A DNA stretch of 64,000 bases from Gautieria morchelliformis (Eukaryota; Basidiomycota; Agaricomycetes; Gomphales; Gomphaceae): NCBI GenBank assembly GCA_015179125.1, contig WHVA01000283.1:1-64000 (forward strand), in the 5' to 3' direction. Positions within the stretch are counted from its first letter, which is position 1; each line of letters opens with the position of its first letter. Both the position numbers and the translations under genes were made by a program. Under the pieces are notes generated by a model. The model was given only the letters and a program-made list of their open reading frames with translations, searched no databases and was not told the DNA's origin. Positions 46,407 through 58,274 of the stretch are shown here, in pieces.

Positions 46407-49400
46407 TCAAGTTAAGCTATTTGTCAATTCAGGTCGAATACCCATCAACGGCGAGGTAATCGCTGATGCATTGGGGGAACCGAACCGAGAGGCAATGTAT
46501 ACTGAGTTACCACCAGCTCCATATACAAAGCCTCCACTTAAGCCTTCCAGTGAATTGGAATATCCTGGATAACAATGAATGAATTGATATTTATGCCTTG
46601 AAGAGGATACACATACCAGGCACAAGGACACTCTCCCAGAAATCGCTGCTCAATACGCTTTCCATGGACAATAAGCCAGGGGTTTCCTCTGTGGCACTTG
46701 GGGCCATCCTTGGTGGAAAAGTGGACATATCTGCTACGGGTCCCATCTCGCCAGTTGACTGGAAATCTAAGGATTGCATAACAGGTTCTGTGATTGCGCC
46801 GAACGGCTTTGCCATTCCATCATTACCCGGTTCCTGCACAATGCTAGCCAGCATCTGGTCCCGGCTATTTCCACCGTGGCCTTCATTTGAAGGCGGGGAG
46901 GTCGGAGTTGTCGAAGAACTATCGATCTTCGCCGATATCAGAGCACGGAGCAGAGTCGAGTACAGCGCAGGTGTGTGCAAAGGACTGACAGCCGCTCTGT
47001 CTAATAAGTCGGCCACATCCTTGATGAGGGATATGGTTTTCTGTTCGTTATCTAAGAATGGTTGAAATTCGGGGTGAATGAACTAGGTACTTCAGTGTGA
47101 AGTTTCAAAACAGAAGTTCGAGCAAAATTACCTTCAACAGGCTCAAGACTGCATATGAGCACTGAACAAAGGCAGAATCCGTGCAGTATCGTAATTCACC
47201 GGACGGCCCTATTTCATCCCGAACGATAGTGGCGCATGCTGTCGCTGCGGCATGACACCGGGCAAAAAAGTGACCAATGTCCACCCGAGATCTCTCCAAT
47301 GCATTTTGAAGTCCGAAAGAGTTAACTACTAATAACGCATAGTTCACAAAAAATTCTCTCATCATTTTATAATGAGCCTCGTTTGGGCGTTGGGCTATAA
47401 GCTCAGGATGAGTGACAAAACTTTACGGGAGACAGGCATATACTCGCCGACACCTGATGTGCTTCTACGGCTGACCCATTCATTATTCCATGTGTTAATC
47501 TGGGTCTCAATGGCCTTTGTAACCAGAAGATAATCGCAATCAGTCTGTAGACCAGAGGCCGTTGAGGTGCCAGAATATAAAATGTCAAGGCTACGAGAAA
47601 CTATGCGTTGAAGTTCCTGGTAACCATTGTGCGATGCGTCAAGTTGCTGGTTCTCGCATAACAATCACTTACCACATAGGCACATAATGAAGAATCGCTG
47701 GATATGCAATGGGCAGAGCGCCACCAGTTATTCGCATTACGGATGATAAAACTAGACAAGTATAATCAACAATTGAAGATCAACGATTAAGTGTGGGATC
47801 CCAGCTCACTCCTCTTTTATTGAGTGCGGTTTGCCCATCTGCGCACTGATGCCTCGGTCCAGACCATAGCACAAGCTGTAAGGTGACGGTGAGATGGAAA
47901 CAACATGAGGGATGTCCTGATGCGCACAGCCATGTCCTCTCTCGGTTGAGGATTTCCTTAGCTCGGGCATGATCTGCATCAGTACTAGTATGCTGCGGGG
48001 GAGTAGCAGTCTTTCGGTGAAGATTTAAATCGGTCGCCATGCTGATAACAGGATTAATTTTTAAGATCAGGAACAGCCATTCGATCATACCGGATACCCA
48101 TTCCAAGCAGGATCCACGTCTTGTCTTGCTCGTATCTCTCAACAGGTCCGCAGCCCCATAAACTCAGAAGAAGGTATGCTTGGACGATCTTCGGTAAAGC
48201 ATTATTACTGAACTCCAGCTCAGACGAAAAATATAACAGACCTCGAGTGATTTATATCCCTGTTCTGGAACGCTGAATGCAAGAGACTTGGCCAAATTAT
48301 TCAGGCGCGGGTGTAACTCGGGTTTTTTAGAGTAGAACTTTGAGGCAATGGCGCAAACTAAATGCAAGTTAGTAAGAACGGTAGACGTGTCAAGCTGTAA
48401 CTCCATGAGCTCACTGGTTGTCAAGAGGAACGGAGAACGCGAGCAGACGAGAGATGGCGTGTGAAATTCCTTTTCTAAGAGGCTACAATGCATCTGCAAA
48501 ACGATCACTTCAGAACTAGACTAAGACGGAGATAATATGTATTTCTAACATTCATGTGTTCAAAGTATCTGGACTAATGTATTAGCCTTACGTCCAGAGA
48601 AACACCTAAATAGGCTTACATATCAAATAAGTCCACGACCTCGTCGGTAGAAACGAAGTTCAGCATTTCCGGCTGCACCTGTCGTTCTATGTACAACCTC
48701 CGTAAAGGCAGAATGGTCATAGGGCCTAGGCAAAAAAAGGTGACTTTCACATTTAGGTATTGATGAAAAGGTAGTTTACCAGGTTTGAAATACACATCAC
48801 TAGCCACACCGATCTTGGATGAACCTTCTGGCTGCAGAAAGCTTGTACGGGCGGATGGGTTGTTTGCTATCTGTGCTCGTCTATTCGACAAGCTTGCTTC
48901 CGCTAGCAGACCCAAGGGGTTCAGTGAATTATCGGGCAAGGAGTGTAGTTTGGGTGAACCCGGGGGGAAATCACTAGGGGAGATGTCCTCCTGTGTGGGC
49001 GGGGACGGCGAGTTCATTAAGGCTTGAGTTTGTGCAGTTTGACTATTGGCAGAAGGAGACGGAGAGCGCGAGACCATGCCAGAAGCGAGGGCACTCGTTC
49101 CGGGATGACTAATGGATCGCAATACGGTGTCCAAAGTGCGTTCCATCTTGCGCAGCGAACGAGTGAGCAACTCGTGCTTTCTATATATACATGCATAGGT
49201 CAGAGGGCGTGTCCTGGCGCAGGTGATTGCATCGAACTGACTTGGATGATCGCTTGCCACGGTTCGACTCTTCAAAGATACACTCATTGTTGCCCGACTG
49301 ACAACGTTTGCAGGGAGGACCATGCTCTGCACCTACGCACTTCATCTTCAAGCGACGGCAAACGGTGCATGCTCTGCCATGAGATGTGATCTGTGAAAAG

Positions 49401-49835
49401 AGCGAGGAAACCAGACAGACAGACGACTGACCTGGAGCCTCTAGTGGGCTTGACCTTGCCTGCGCCCTCCTTCTCGGGGCCCAGACTCTGGTCGACGACC
49501 TCGTCGTCTTTCCTCTGCTTCTTCCTGTTTTGCCCGCCTGCAACGATTGTTCTCTTGCCATTGATGTTTGACGATTCGGCTGCGGGACTGGCCAACGACT
49601 CAGAGTCATCCGAGGGGGATGAGTGCATCGACGGAAGCGGTTGCGGCGGATGCTGCTGTGAATGGCCCTGATTGTGTTGATGGTCGTACTGGGGGTAATA
49701 CGGGTTGTATAAACCCGAGAGCGCTGGATCGATCGGGATAAGGCCAGTGGTTGACTGGACAGCTGGGCCGGGTTGATACCGTGAGGTGCTCCGCTGCTGC
49801 TGCTGCTGCTGCTGCAGATAGTACTGGTCGGACAT
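46407..49835 (-). CDS. Zn2Cys6 fungal-specific transcription factor
   Basis: A multi-exon minus-strand gene starting at ATG 49835 (MSDQYYLQQQ, with a Gln run). The binuclear cluster reads ACTVCRRLKMKC and CKRCQSGNNEC (C-x2-C-x6-C-x8-C-x2-C-x6-C) at about 49270-49370. A short coiled coil follows (LLTRSLRKMERTLDTVL). The middle homology region of fungal-specific factors is spread over small exons: LPLRRLYIERQVQPEML, LLLSLWGCGPVERYEQDK, MGIRMATDLNLHR and WLCAFILDRSLSAQMGKP. The C-terminus (FVYGAGGNSVYIASRFG) ends at TGA 46407-46409. Target genes are unknown. It is a neighbour of the NLR-like gene in the same orientation, but I see no evidence of functional linkage. Exon boundaries in 46.6-48.7 kb are approximate. 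Confidence 0.88.
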
Positions 49836-50944
49836 GGTAGTAGAGACCAAAAGGCACGCGTCTCAGTCTGGGCGAGCTTCACGACAGTATGTACGTAAGC
49901 ATTTTCATTTTGGAGGCCATTTTCATTTTGGAGGCTGGACGGCCTCTGAGACTGTCAGACTCGGGTTACAACGCCTCGACATGCTCCTCGCCGTCAGCGC
50001 CGCCCCGCACGTTACCCTCGTCTACTCGCAGCATGTCTCCAACGATTGTGGTCCACCATCCCTGGCTCTGTGGCTCTCACGCGTGCATGAGTAATCATCC
50101 CACGTTGCAGTAGTTCCCACAGGCCACAGCAATGTGTCATCGGCGAAAGCAAACAGACACCCCCTGCCTACGAGTCTCCGACGCGTGACCGTGACGCCGC
50201 GTTTTCGACGAACGACGTCCGGATCTCCCTTTGACGACGCCTCCTGCTGCGCGGAGCCATTCTATTTCCTTGCACGCACCGTCCCTCCCCGAACATCCAC
50301 ATCTGATCCCCCTCCAGCAACAATCGAATGCACAACTACGCCACAGATGAACGTCTCTTTGAATCCTAAAGACGATGGGATCGATCCCACGAATTACCAT
50401 ATGCTCTAGTCTTGTCATCGTTCACACACACCAGAGGAAAGCGAGGGTGCGGATCAAAACATTCACCGCTACGTCTCCAAGGAAGAGCCAGTCCCACGTT
50501 TCTCTGCAAGGTAATATTTGATTCCAGAGATTTGACAAACCTCATGAGATAGTCCTGATTTACACCGGATCCACCATGCTCCGTCAATTACTGCTAGGTC
50601 GAGTACACTGCAGGAGCTAACCATGGCCCTTCTCAACCCCAGTCACGCCATATAAACTAACTGGCTTCAACTTCACCCAGCAGTTTGACCCCCCCGGGAT
50701 AGCCTCTTTATTACACTTCATTGACTGGGCTAGAAATACCATCGTCAAGGCTGTTCAGCATGGGAGCCGATGATGAATCTGGAGGGGAACTATGGCACCG
50801 TACCGAGCCATCCCATTTAGGCGGTGCAAGTCGCGTCCAAATCGCGCCCTGTGCCACACAGCCCAATTTATCCTCGTCCAGCTCTATCATCTATAGGTCT
50901 TAGTATATCTCTCGGTCGTTTGTTTCTGCTCTGTCTCCTTCTGT
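49836..50944. promoter_or_regulatory. Divergent intergenic region with an 18-bp tandem repeat
   Basis: Lies between the Zn2Cys6 gene (minus) and the F-box gene (plus). At 49900-49935 the 18-mer CATTTTCATTTTGGAGGC occurs twice in tandem, 65 bp upstream of the transcription factor start, so it lies in its promoter or leader. A 14-bp palindrome TGGGATCGATCCCA lies at 50376-50389. No gene is seen. Confidence 0.6.
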
Positions 50945-52387
50945 ATGCTCAATACTCTGCCTGTTGAAGTTGTGGGTGAGATTTTGAAAGGTGTCCCTCT
51001 GGAGGATGTCCTCAACGTCATAGTCAATATCTATAGCCGCCAAATATGTTCGTAGACCTCCGCCTTCTTTCGGTCAATCGGATGCTCGTTTCGATCCGTG
51101 TTGGCGAGTGCGCGAGACATAGAGAGGCTGCCTCTTCCTATTGGCGACACGCTGGATACCATCCCCTTCTCGTCAATGACTAAACTTGCTGCTCGTGCGG
51201 TCGCGCTCTCGAATGTCTGCCGCAATCCTGCCGCCCGTCCCATAGGAATATCCCGTATAGTGCCACACCATGGCCTGCATATTCCCAGATGCGAGAAACT
51301 TTGCTTCCTAATTTTGATCCACTCTCTACTACCTGTCCTGCACCTCGTGCCGCCATCCTCCCTGGTCATCGGTGGCTCCTTGTTGATATGGACACGGATC
51401 CGCATTTATTTTTTCCAGAAACTCGGGAGTATGTGACACTGGGTGTTCGTGGTCAGGTAGGACACTACGCGTTTGAGTCTTCGGACAACGGATCTCAGAT
51501 CAATGTTGCGTTGTTGAGAGATGCATCTACAGGTCCCACACACTTATGCCAGGTAAGGTACTCTTCGCGCACTCCATGAGTCCTAATATTTTATAGTTTG
51601 ATTGTAGATTTATTGATATGTATACCTTGAAATTCTTCGCTTCCAAGGAGCGCTCCGGAGCTGGCCTGGTGTACATGTGAGGAGACCACTGTCCATCAGC
51701 ATTCTACTTTGGGGTCGCTAATATACATATAGCGCTTGCCTCTAACAGCCTTCTTTCACCCCTTCCTCCCGCTATTAATTCTCGAGATATGTGGGCTCCA
51801 ACCATGTGATTGACTGTCCCTCTGTTCTGACACGCTTTGAGGGCACCGATCTGATGGATCCAAGTCTGATATGGCCTACAGACTTAATCGTGAGCACGTG
51901 CATCCACACTTTCAAGTCGGGGGACTCGATGCCAACATATACCATGTTTCGTCACAATTGGGAAAATCATCCTACTTATCATCATCTATATATCACGGCA
52001 TCACCGGGTCGCGACGTTTCCCTTCTGTCCACATATAAATTGAAGGAATTCATACCGGGGAAGTCCTATCATGCAATCGATCGCAAGGGTCACAATCTCA
52101 GCACACTCACTACAGCAGGCGTTCGCACAGTATGTTTCGGAGCATGTTACAGTACTGACCAGCTTCCGTCTCATATTACTAGCGTTTCATTCCTGGACAT
52201 CCCTAACGAAGCTGACCAAGAGCCGGCGTGGGTCCGCTTAGACTTCCCAAAGGAGGTATTATTGCGGGGCCCGGGGTTCGATGGATATACGGGTATCAGA
52301 CCAGTAGTCCCGGTGCTTGCTTTCGATGACATCTGCGGTAGATTGCTCCTGACTGACGGATGCAACTACTGCATGGCTCAATACTGA
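50945..52387 (+). pseudogene. F-box protein gene, probably decayed
   Basis: ATG 50945 opens with the F-box start LPVEVVGEILKGVPLEDVLN. The usual second helix of the F-box is not readable in any frame: the first frame stops at 51046-51048. Reading resumes in another frame from about 51080 (LASARDIERLPLPIGDT), then in a third (HRWLLVDMDTDPHLFFPETR, 51360-51420). It ends with a 198-codon frame to 52387 (MDPSLIWPTDLIVSTCIHTF, YITASPGRDVSLLSTYKL). Some breaks can be introns, for example a GT at 51553. The piece right after the F-box is too short and out of phase for any normal intron. A related F-box fragment at 60892-60953 keeps a GTAACG donor at this point, which is missing here. F-box proteins normally select substrates for SCF ubiquitin ligases. 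Confidence 0.6.
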
Positions 52388-53111
52388 TCATTCGGTGTCC
52401 ATACCTTCAGCTGAGCTGGATGGATCTTGAAGGCAGTTCTCAAGTTGCCGAAGGGTGAAATTTGAAATGTCACGGTGGCAGTTTTGAAATGCACGGCGCA
52501 AAACGCCTTTTCAGAAGCGACACTACTTTCTGATTAGAGGTAGTCTGCCCAGAGTGTATGTAAATTAAAATCAGCACGGTCTTTGGATGGCGGCAGCTGT
52601 TACCGTGACAGTAACTTACAAGTTCGCGATGTCCAACGTCCAAGACTTGCCTGGCCTACTTATGACGACGCGTGAACCCCAGTGAGGATCGTCCCGCGTC
52701 CAGGAAGGTGGCACCGGCTGGCAGCTGTAAAAGTCCAACTAGGAAACTTCATGAAGCGAGAAAGAATCGGTGTTACAGCGAAACAACTGGACAGGGTCCC
52801 GTTGGACAGGAAACTGCGCCTATGATTGATTTGGTTCATGCACACATTATATTAGACCTGAAAATCGACTCCTTGCGCCGCAGTACATGATGCACACTAC
52901 TAGCTCTGATCAGACTCACTGCGGTGGATGTGCTCGAATCTGCTGTTGACCTTGCTTTTGGGGGATACACGGCACATACCTCAGTATTCTTCAAGAAGTT
53001 GCGTGTAGCTCCGAGTTAGAACGTCCGAAGCTAGTATTATTCCACCCACGCAACTCGACAATATGGTACTCCCGCATTCAGGCAGCTTATTCGAAATGTC
53101 TCCGATTACGA
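52388..53111. other. Convergent 3' spacer
   Basis: About 720 bp between convergent genes. The short frames show no motif. No gene is seen. Confidence 0.6.
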
Positions 53112-54546
53112 TTAGAGCTTTGAACGCTCGGTTCTGAGACTTCCCAGTCTCTCGATGATTTGTTCAGCCTCCCTCTCAATCCTGTTCAAGAGCTCATCGC
53201 ATGTCGGAATGTCTTTGATTAATCCCACTGCCACTCCCGCACTCCAGATACCTGCATCAGAATCACCTGTCTCATATACCAGTCGACCGCGTGTCCCGGA
53301 GACCAGTTCGCGTACGTCCTCGAACTTAGCTCCACCGGGTCGTCGTTCGATGCGCACCACTTCCTGCGAAATCTTGTTTTTGTAGACACGTGCGGTATTG
53401 TGCAGAGTGCGAAAAATATGGACGGTATCTTGCTCCGTGGATGTCAAAATCTTATCTTTGATCGATTGGTGTATGGGAGCTTCAACTGTGCACATGAATC
53501 GGGTACCTAACCGGAGGGTTAATTGACTTGTTATATGGGACTAAATGACACAAACCCATGTTTACCCCCTGTTCAGTATTTAACTATAGGTGTTCGTTCG
53601 TGGCGTGCAAGAAAAAAAGTGGACGTACCTGAGCGCCAAGGGCTAGTGCTGCCACAAGGCCTCGCGCATCTGCAAGTCCTCCGGAGGCAATGTATGGGAC
53701 ATTGAGCTCTTGAGCGGCTCTGGCCAGCTGAAAATTTTTGGAAATGTGAATCTTGATATCTGACATATAAAATCAATATACCAGAACGAGTCCACCGATA
53801 TCCTCTTCACCCGGGTGGCCAGCACCTAAAGGCTGTATCAGTGCCATGAAAGTTGCGCTGAAGAGTCTGGTACGCCGCACACTCGAATCCATCAATACTA
53901 AGCACATCTGCTCCCAGCTGAACGGCTTTCTAAGGGAAATGTCCTTAGGATCGTGTTGAAAAAGCAAGATAGTACCTACTGACCTTTGCGTGTCTAATAG
54001 TTGTGCATTTATGCAATACGATACATCCATTTTCCTTGAAATACTTGATGAGAGGTCCAGCTACAAGGAAGGGTTGTAGCAAAGATTCATTGCTGTAAAA
54101 ATAACACCGCGTACGATTACTTCCTGCCGTCTCGAACACCTTTACATGCTCCTCAACCGCGGCCCTGGCGAACCCTTCATAATCGGGGGGATTTATGGTG
54201 GGAAGGATTGTTATATTCACTCCAAAGGGCTTGTCTGTCAGCTTCCGCGTCTCACGAATTGCTTGTCGAAGGGCCTCAGGCGAAGGTTGTGAAAGTGCTG
54301 TGAGGATACCAAGACCACCTGCATTTGACACAGCAGATGCGAGGACAGGGTATCCAACCCTATGTATGTAATGAGTCGAATAGTACAACTCAATAATTCT
54401 TACTTACCATTGCATGCCCCCCTGCACTACGGGTCTAGTTCGGCAAACCTGACACATGAGTGACTTTTCTGGCCGCTTTGGACAGCTGAGCGGTGTACGT
54501 ACATACGAATCTGGAGCAATTGTGTCAATTTAGTGTTGAGGACCAT
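53112..54546 (-). CDS. Nitronate monooxygenase (2-nitropropane dioxygenase family)
   Basis: A multi-exon minus-strand gene starting at ATG 54546 and ending at 53112. The FMN-binding barrel is recognisable: VVQGGMQW, then VGYPVLASAVSNAGGLGIL, the phosphate-binding and active-site stretch KPFGVNITIL, KAVQLGADVLSIDGFECAGH (catalytic His region), LNVPYIASGGLADARGLVAA and MGTRFMCTVEA. Such enzymes oxidise alkyl nitronates, often detoxifying propionate-3-nitronate. There is no signal peptide, so it is likely cytosolic. The N-terminal splice (about 54440-54490) is uncertain: the obvious donor after the LLQIR-coding sequence is out of phase with the exon coding RPVVQGG. A second GT six bases further on restores the frame. 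The start codon is 117 bp from the XPD start, so the two genes share a bidirectional promoter. Confidence 0.88.
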
Positions 54547-54663
54547 GGTAGTTGAAAAGCCGGAAGACTGCCTTACAATGATTACTTACATGTGATTTGC
54601 GCCCTACGCTCCATTACGTAATCCATGACAAGTCAACTTCCAACTTTTTAGTTACTGCAAGTC
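54547..54663. promoter_or_regulatory. 117-bp bidirectional promoter
   Basis: This is the whole interval between the start codons of the nitronate monooxygenase gene (minus) and the XPD gene (plus). Both 5' UTRs and both promoters must fit within it or overlap the first exons. Confidence 0.6.
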
Positions 54664-57600
54664 ATGAAGTTCGCCATTGACGATTTACCTGTGCGTCTGA
54701 CACATATATTTAACGTCTACTGAACATTACGCAAACAGATCGTTTTCCCTTATGACCGCATCTATCCTGGTCTGTCGTTTCTGTGGCGGCCGGATTCTGG
54801 CCATTGACATGAGTCGCAGAACAATATTCTTACATGTGCGACCTGAAGCGCACATTGGATGCAACAGTATTATTCCCTTTGTCTTGCACTCTCATTATAT
54901 TTACGTGGTCTTAGGGCCACTGTGTATTGGAAATGCCGAGTGGGACTGGAAAGACTGTTTCATTGCTGTCATTAATTATATCCTACCAACAGGTCAGTAT
55001 TAATGTGATTGGATTTTTTGATAACCCACGTGAAGCCTTTTAGTTCTATCCCACCAAACGGAAACTAGTATATTGCTCGCGGACTGTCCCTGAAATCGAG
55101 AAAGCACTGGCGGAATTGAAGCGGCTCATGGAATATAGGGTAGCATGTGCTGAAACTCCCGAACAGAAGCAAAAAGAGCAGTCTTTTATGGGTCTTGGCC
55201 TGACGAGTCGTAAGAATCTCTGCTTACATCCGGAGGTAAACATTGTTACCGCTTTGGCCCTTCGGAAGGAATTTGAACCTCACATTCAATCATCAAGGTG
55301 TCGAAGGAAAAGAAGGGCAGGGTAGTGGATGCCCGATGTCGAGATTTGACTTCCGCAGCGGCATGCGAGAAAGGTCGCAAAGAGCCAGGCTCTGTACCTC
55401 TCTGCCAGTGGCACGAAGTGAGTCCGTTGACTGAGCCTCACCGTATTTTCTTCATGACATCTCGCAAGGAATTGGGAAAACTCGAACCCGGAAACCTCAT
55501 TCCGCCAGGTATTTGGACGCTTGCTGATGTGCAGCAATATGGCCGGGAAAATACTTTGTGTCCCTATTTCACTATTCGAAGAATGGTTGGTGGTTTTCAG
55601 CGGACTTCATACCGCGCCATAATTGACCTCAACGCGTTAGATGCCATTTGTGGATGTTGTAATTTATTCCTTTCATTATCTGCTTGACCCAAAGGTGGCA
55701 GAACAGGTTTCCAAGGAGTTGTCAAAAGATGCCATCGTCGTCTTTGATGAAGCTCACAACATCGGTGTGTCCATTCGACTTTCTTCCATTGACCCCAACC
55801 AACGAATGACAGATAATGTTTGTATTGAATCACTTAGCATTGATCTTACTCGACCTATGTTGGATTCCGCTGCGAGGAGTGTGGGCAAACTTGCTGACAA
55901 AATAGACGAGTACGTTGTCTGAGATGACATGGCGGCTCCGACTGGTTCACTACGTTTGAATTATAGCATCAAGAAAACAGACGCCTCTAAACTTCAAGAC
56001 GAGTATGCAAAGTTGGTGGAGGGACTTCAGGAGGCAGACGAAGCTCGTGAAGAAGAGACATTTATGGCCAATCCAAGTAAGTTACCTGCTCTGTTCTTTA
56101 GGGAGGTTGGTAAAACTCGACTCTCGCACGCAGTACTGCCCGACGACTTACTGAAAGAAGCCGTGCCTGGGAACATTCGGAAAGCGGAGCACTTTGTAGC
56201 CTTTTTGAAAAGATTCGTGGAATATTTAAAGGTGGCTGGCTTGTCGTCTTATGTCGTTTGCTATTGACGTGCCAATTTGTACAGACCCGTATGCGTGTCC
56301 TGCATGTTGTTGCCGAGACCCCGCTCTCTTTTCTTCAACATCTGAAAGATATTACTTTCATTGAACGACGTCCTCTGCGGTATGTTATTTGGCTTGATTT
56401 TTTTTTTTCGTTTACCAAGCAGTACCGGCTCCAGGTTTTGTGCAGAACGGTTACAATCTCTTGTCCGGACACTCGAAATTACTGGGCTCGATGAATACTA
56501 CTCATTGCAGAAAGTGGCTAGTTTCGCAACGCTAGTTTCGACATATGAGAAGGGTATGCACAAATTTTTAGTCCGAACGCGTAAAACTTTACCGCCCGTG
56601 TTCAAGGTTTTCTCTTAATACTTGAACCATTCGAGACCGAGAACGCAACAGTGCCAAATCCTATCTTCCATTTCACGTATGTTTGAATTACCCTCGTCCG
56701 ATGTTGTCATCTATAGCTACCATCAGATGTTTGGACCCATCCCTTGCTATCAAGCCTGTTTTTGAACGATTTAGCAGTGTTGTTATCACATCGGGAACGA
56801 TCTCTCCCTTAGACATGTATCCCAAGATGCTCCAATTCACGCCTGTAGTCCAAGAGACATACCCGATGACTCTGACGCGCAATTGTTTTTTACCGCTTGT
56901 GAGTCATTCTTCCCTCCTCTACCAAAGATATTTACGACTTGCCCAGGTTATTACGCGGGGAAGCGATCAAGTGGCCATCAGCTCTCGCTTTGAAGTCCGC
57001 AACGACCCAGCAGTGGTTCGGAATTTTGGTAGTATTCTAATAGAATACAGCAAGATTGTGCCAGATGGGATTGTGGCATTCTTTCCCAGCTACCTCTACA
57101 TGGAGTCCATTGTTGCTGCTTGGAACGACATGGCGAGTCTGAGATCCCAAATTTCCACCCATAATATCTGATAATGATTCTTAGGGAATCTTGAACGAAG
57201 TCTGGAACAACAAACTTATTTTTGTCGAAACACCTGATGCCAACGAAACCAGTATTGCACTGGAAAATTATCGACGAGTCAGCATGTTTCATATCTCCTG
57301 CTTTCGTTCACTCAATATAGCTTGAACAGGCATGCGATAATGGCAGAGGTGCGGTGTTGCTGTCAGTGGCGCGAGGGAAGGTATCGGAGGGGATTGATTT
57401 CGATCACAATTACGGGAGAGCTGTAATCATGTTTGGGTATGTGGCGTCTTCCGGATGATATTTCGCTGTCTGACTTGGAGTGTAGAGTGCCGTATCAGTA
57501 TACCGAGAGTCGGATTTTAAAGGTAACATTGCTTCTGCAGCGTCGTTCGTCCTCTAACAAATCCTTCAGGCACGACTAGAATACCTGCGCGATGCGTATC

Positions 57601-58075
57601 GAATACGGGAATCTGAATTTCTTGGCTTCGACGCCATGCGAAACGCAGCACAATGCGTAGGGCGAGTACTTCGCGGAAAAACAGACTGGGGTCTGATGGT
57701 GTTCGCGGATAAGGTAATCCTTAATGCCCACCAGCGCGATGCCAGCATTTATGTCTAGCACAGCGCTTTGCAAGAGCCGACAAGCGTGCAAAATTGCCAC
57801 GTTGGATCAACCAGTACATCTCGGAAACAGCCTCGAACCTGTCCACCGACATGGCAGTTGTGCTGTCCAAACTGTTCATGCGTACGATTTCACAAAATCC
57901 GAACGAAAACCAGACAGGGATATCGCTATGGACACTGCAAGACGTGGAGAAAGCGCAACAACGTCAGAAAGAACTGGAGATGACTGATCAGCCAATGCGT
58001 GAGCCTGAAGAAGAAGAATATGGCGATGGTGGTATTGATGACCGTATGCTGGGGGAGATCGACTTGGACGTGTAA
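54664..58075 (+). CDS. RAD3: TFIIH DNA helicase XPD/RAD3 (ERCC2)
   Basis: A gene with many small exons, first exon 27 nt (54664-54690). Exon order gives [35 protein letters not shown], then Walker A in [16 protein letters not shown]. The four Fe-S cluster cysteines are present in ARCRDLT, AACEKG, PLCQWHE and LCPYF. The DEAH box lies in [13 protein letters not shown]. Helicase domain 2 has [36 protein letters not shown] and the motif VI block [17 protein letters not shown]. It ends in an acidic tail ([19 protein letters not shown]). This is the 5'-3' helicase of TFIIH, needed for nucleotide excision repair. Every expected block is present, so I regard it as functional. Confidence 0.96.
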
Positions 58076-58274
58076 GGTAGACGTAAAAATGTTGAAACCC
58101 GTCCGATGCCAAGCCTTGCGGTGATTGAATTGGTTAGTATAAAGCGGGCAGGCCCTTAGCTGTTGCAAAAAAAAACCCCTTTCCAGCTGGGCCTTTCGCT
58201 GTAAACCACCTGTTTGCTCCCAACTAGCTTGCTACGCACTCCAACACTCTCTTTGAAGAACTATCTTGCACGCC

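Noticed and set aside
50366..50418. tRNA-like segment with a box-B-like TGGGATCGATCCCA palindrome
   Set aside because: Box A and box B would be only about 8 bases apart and no acceptor stem forms. It is a simple palindrome.
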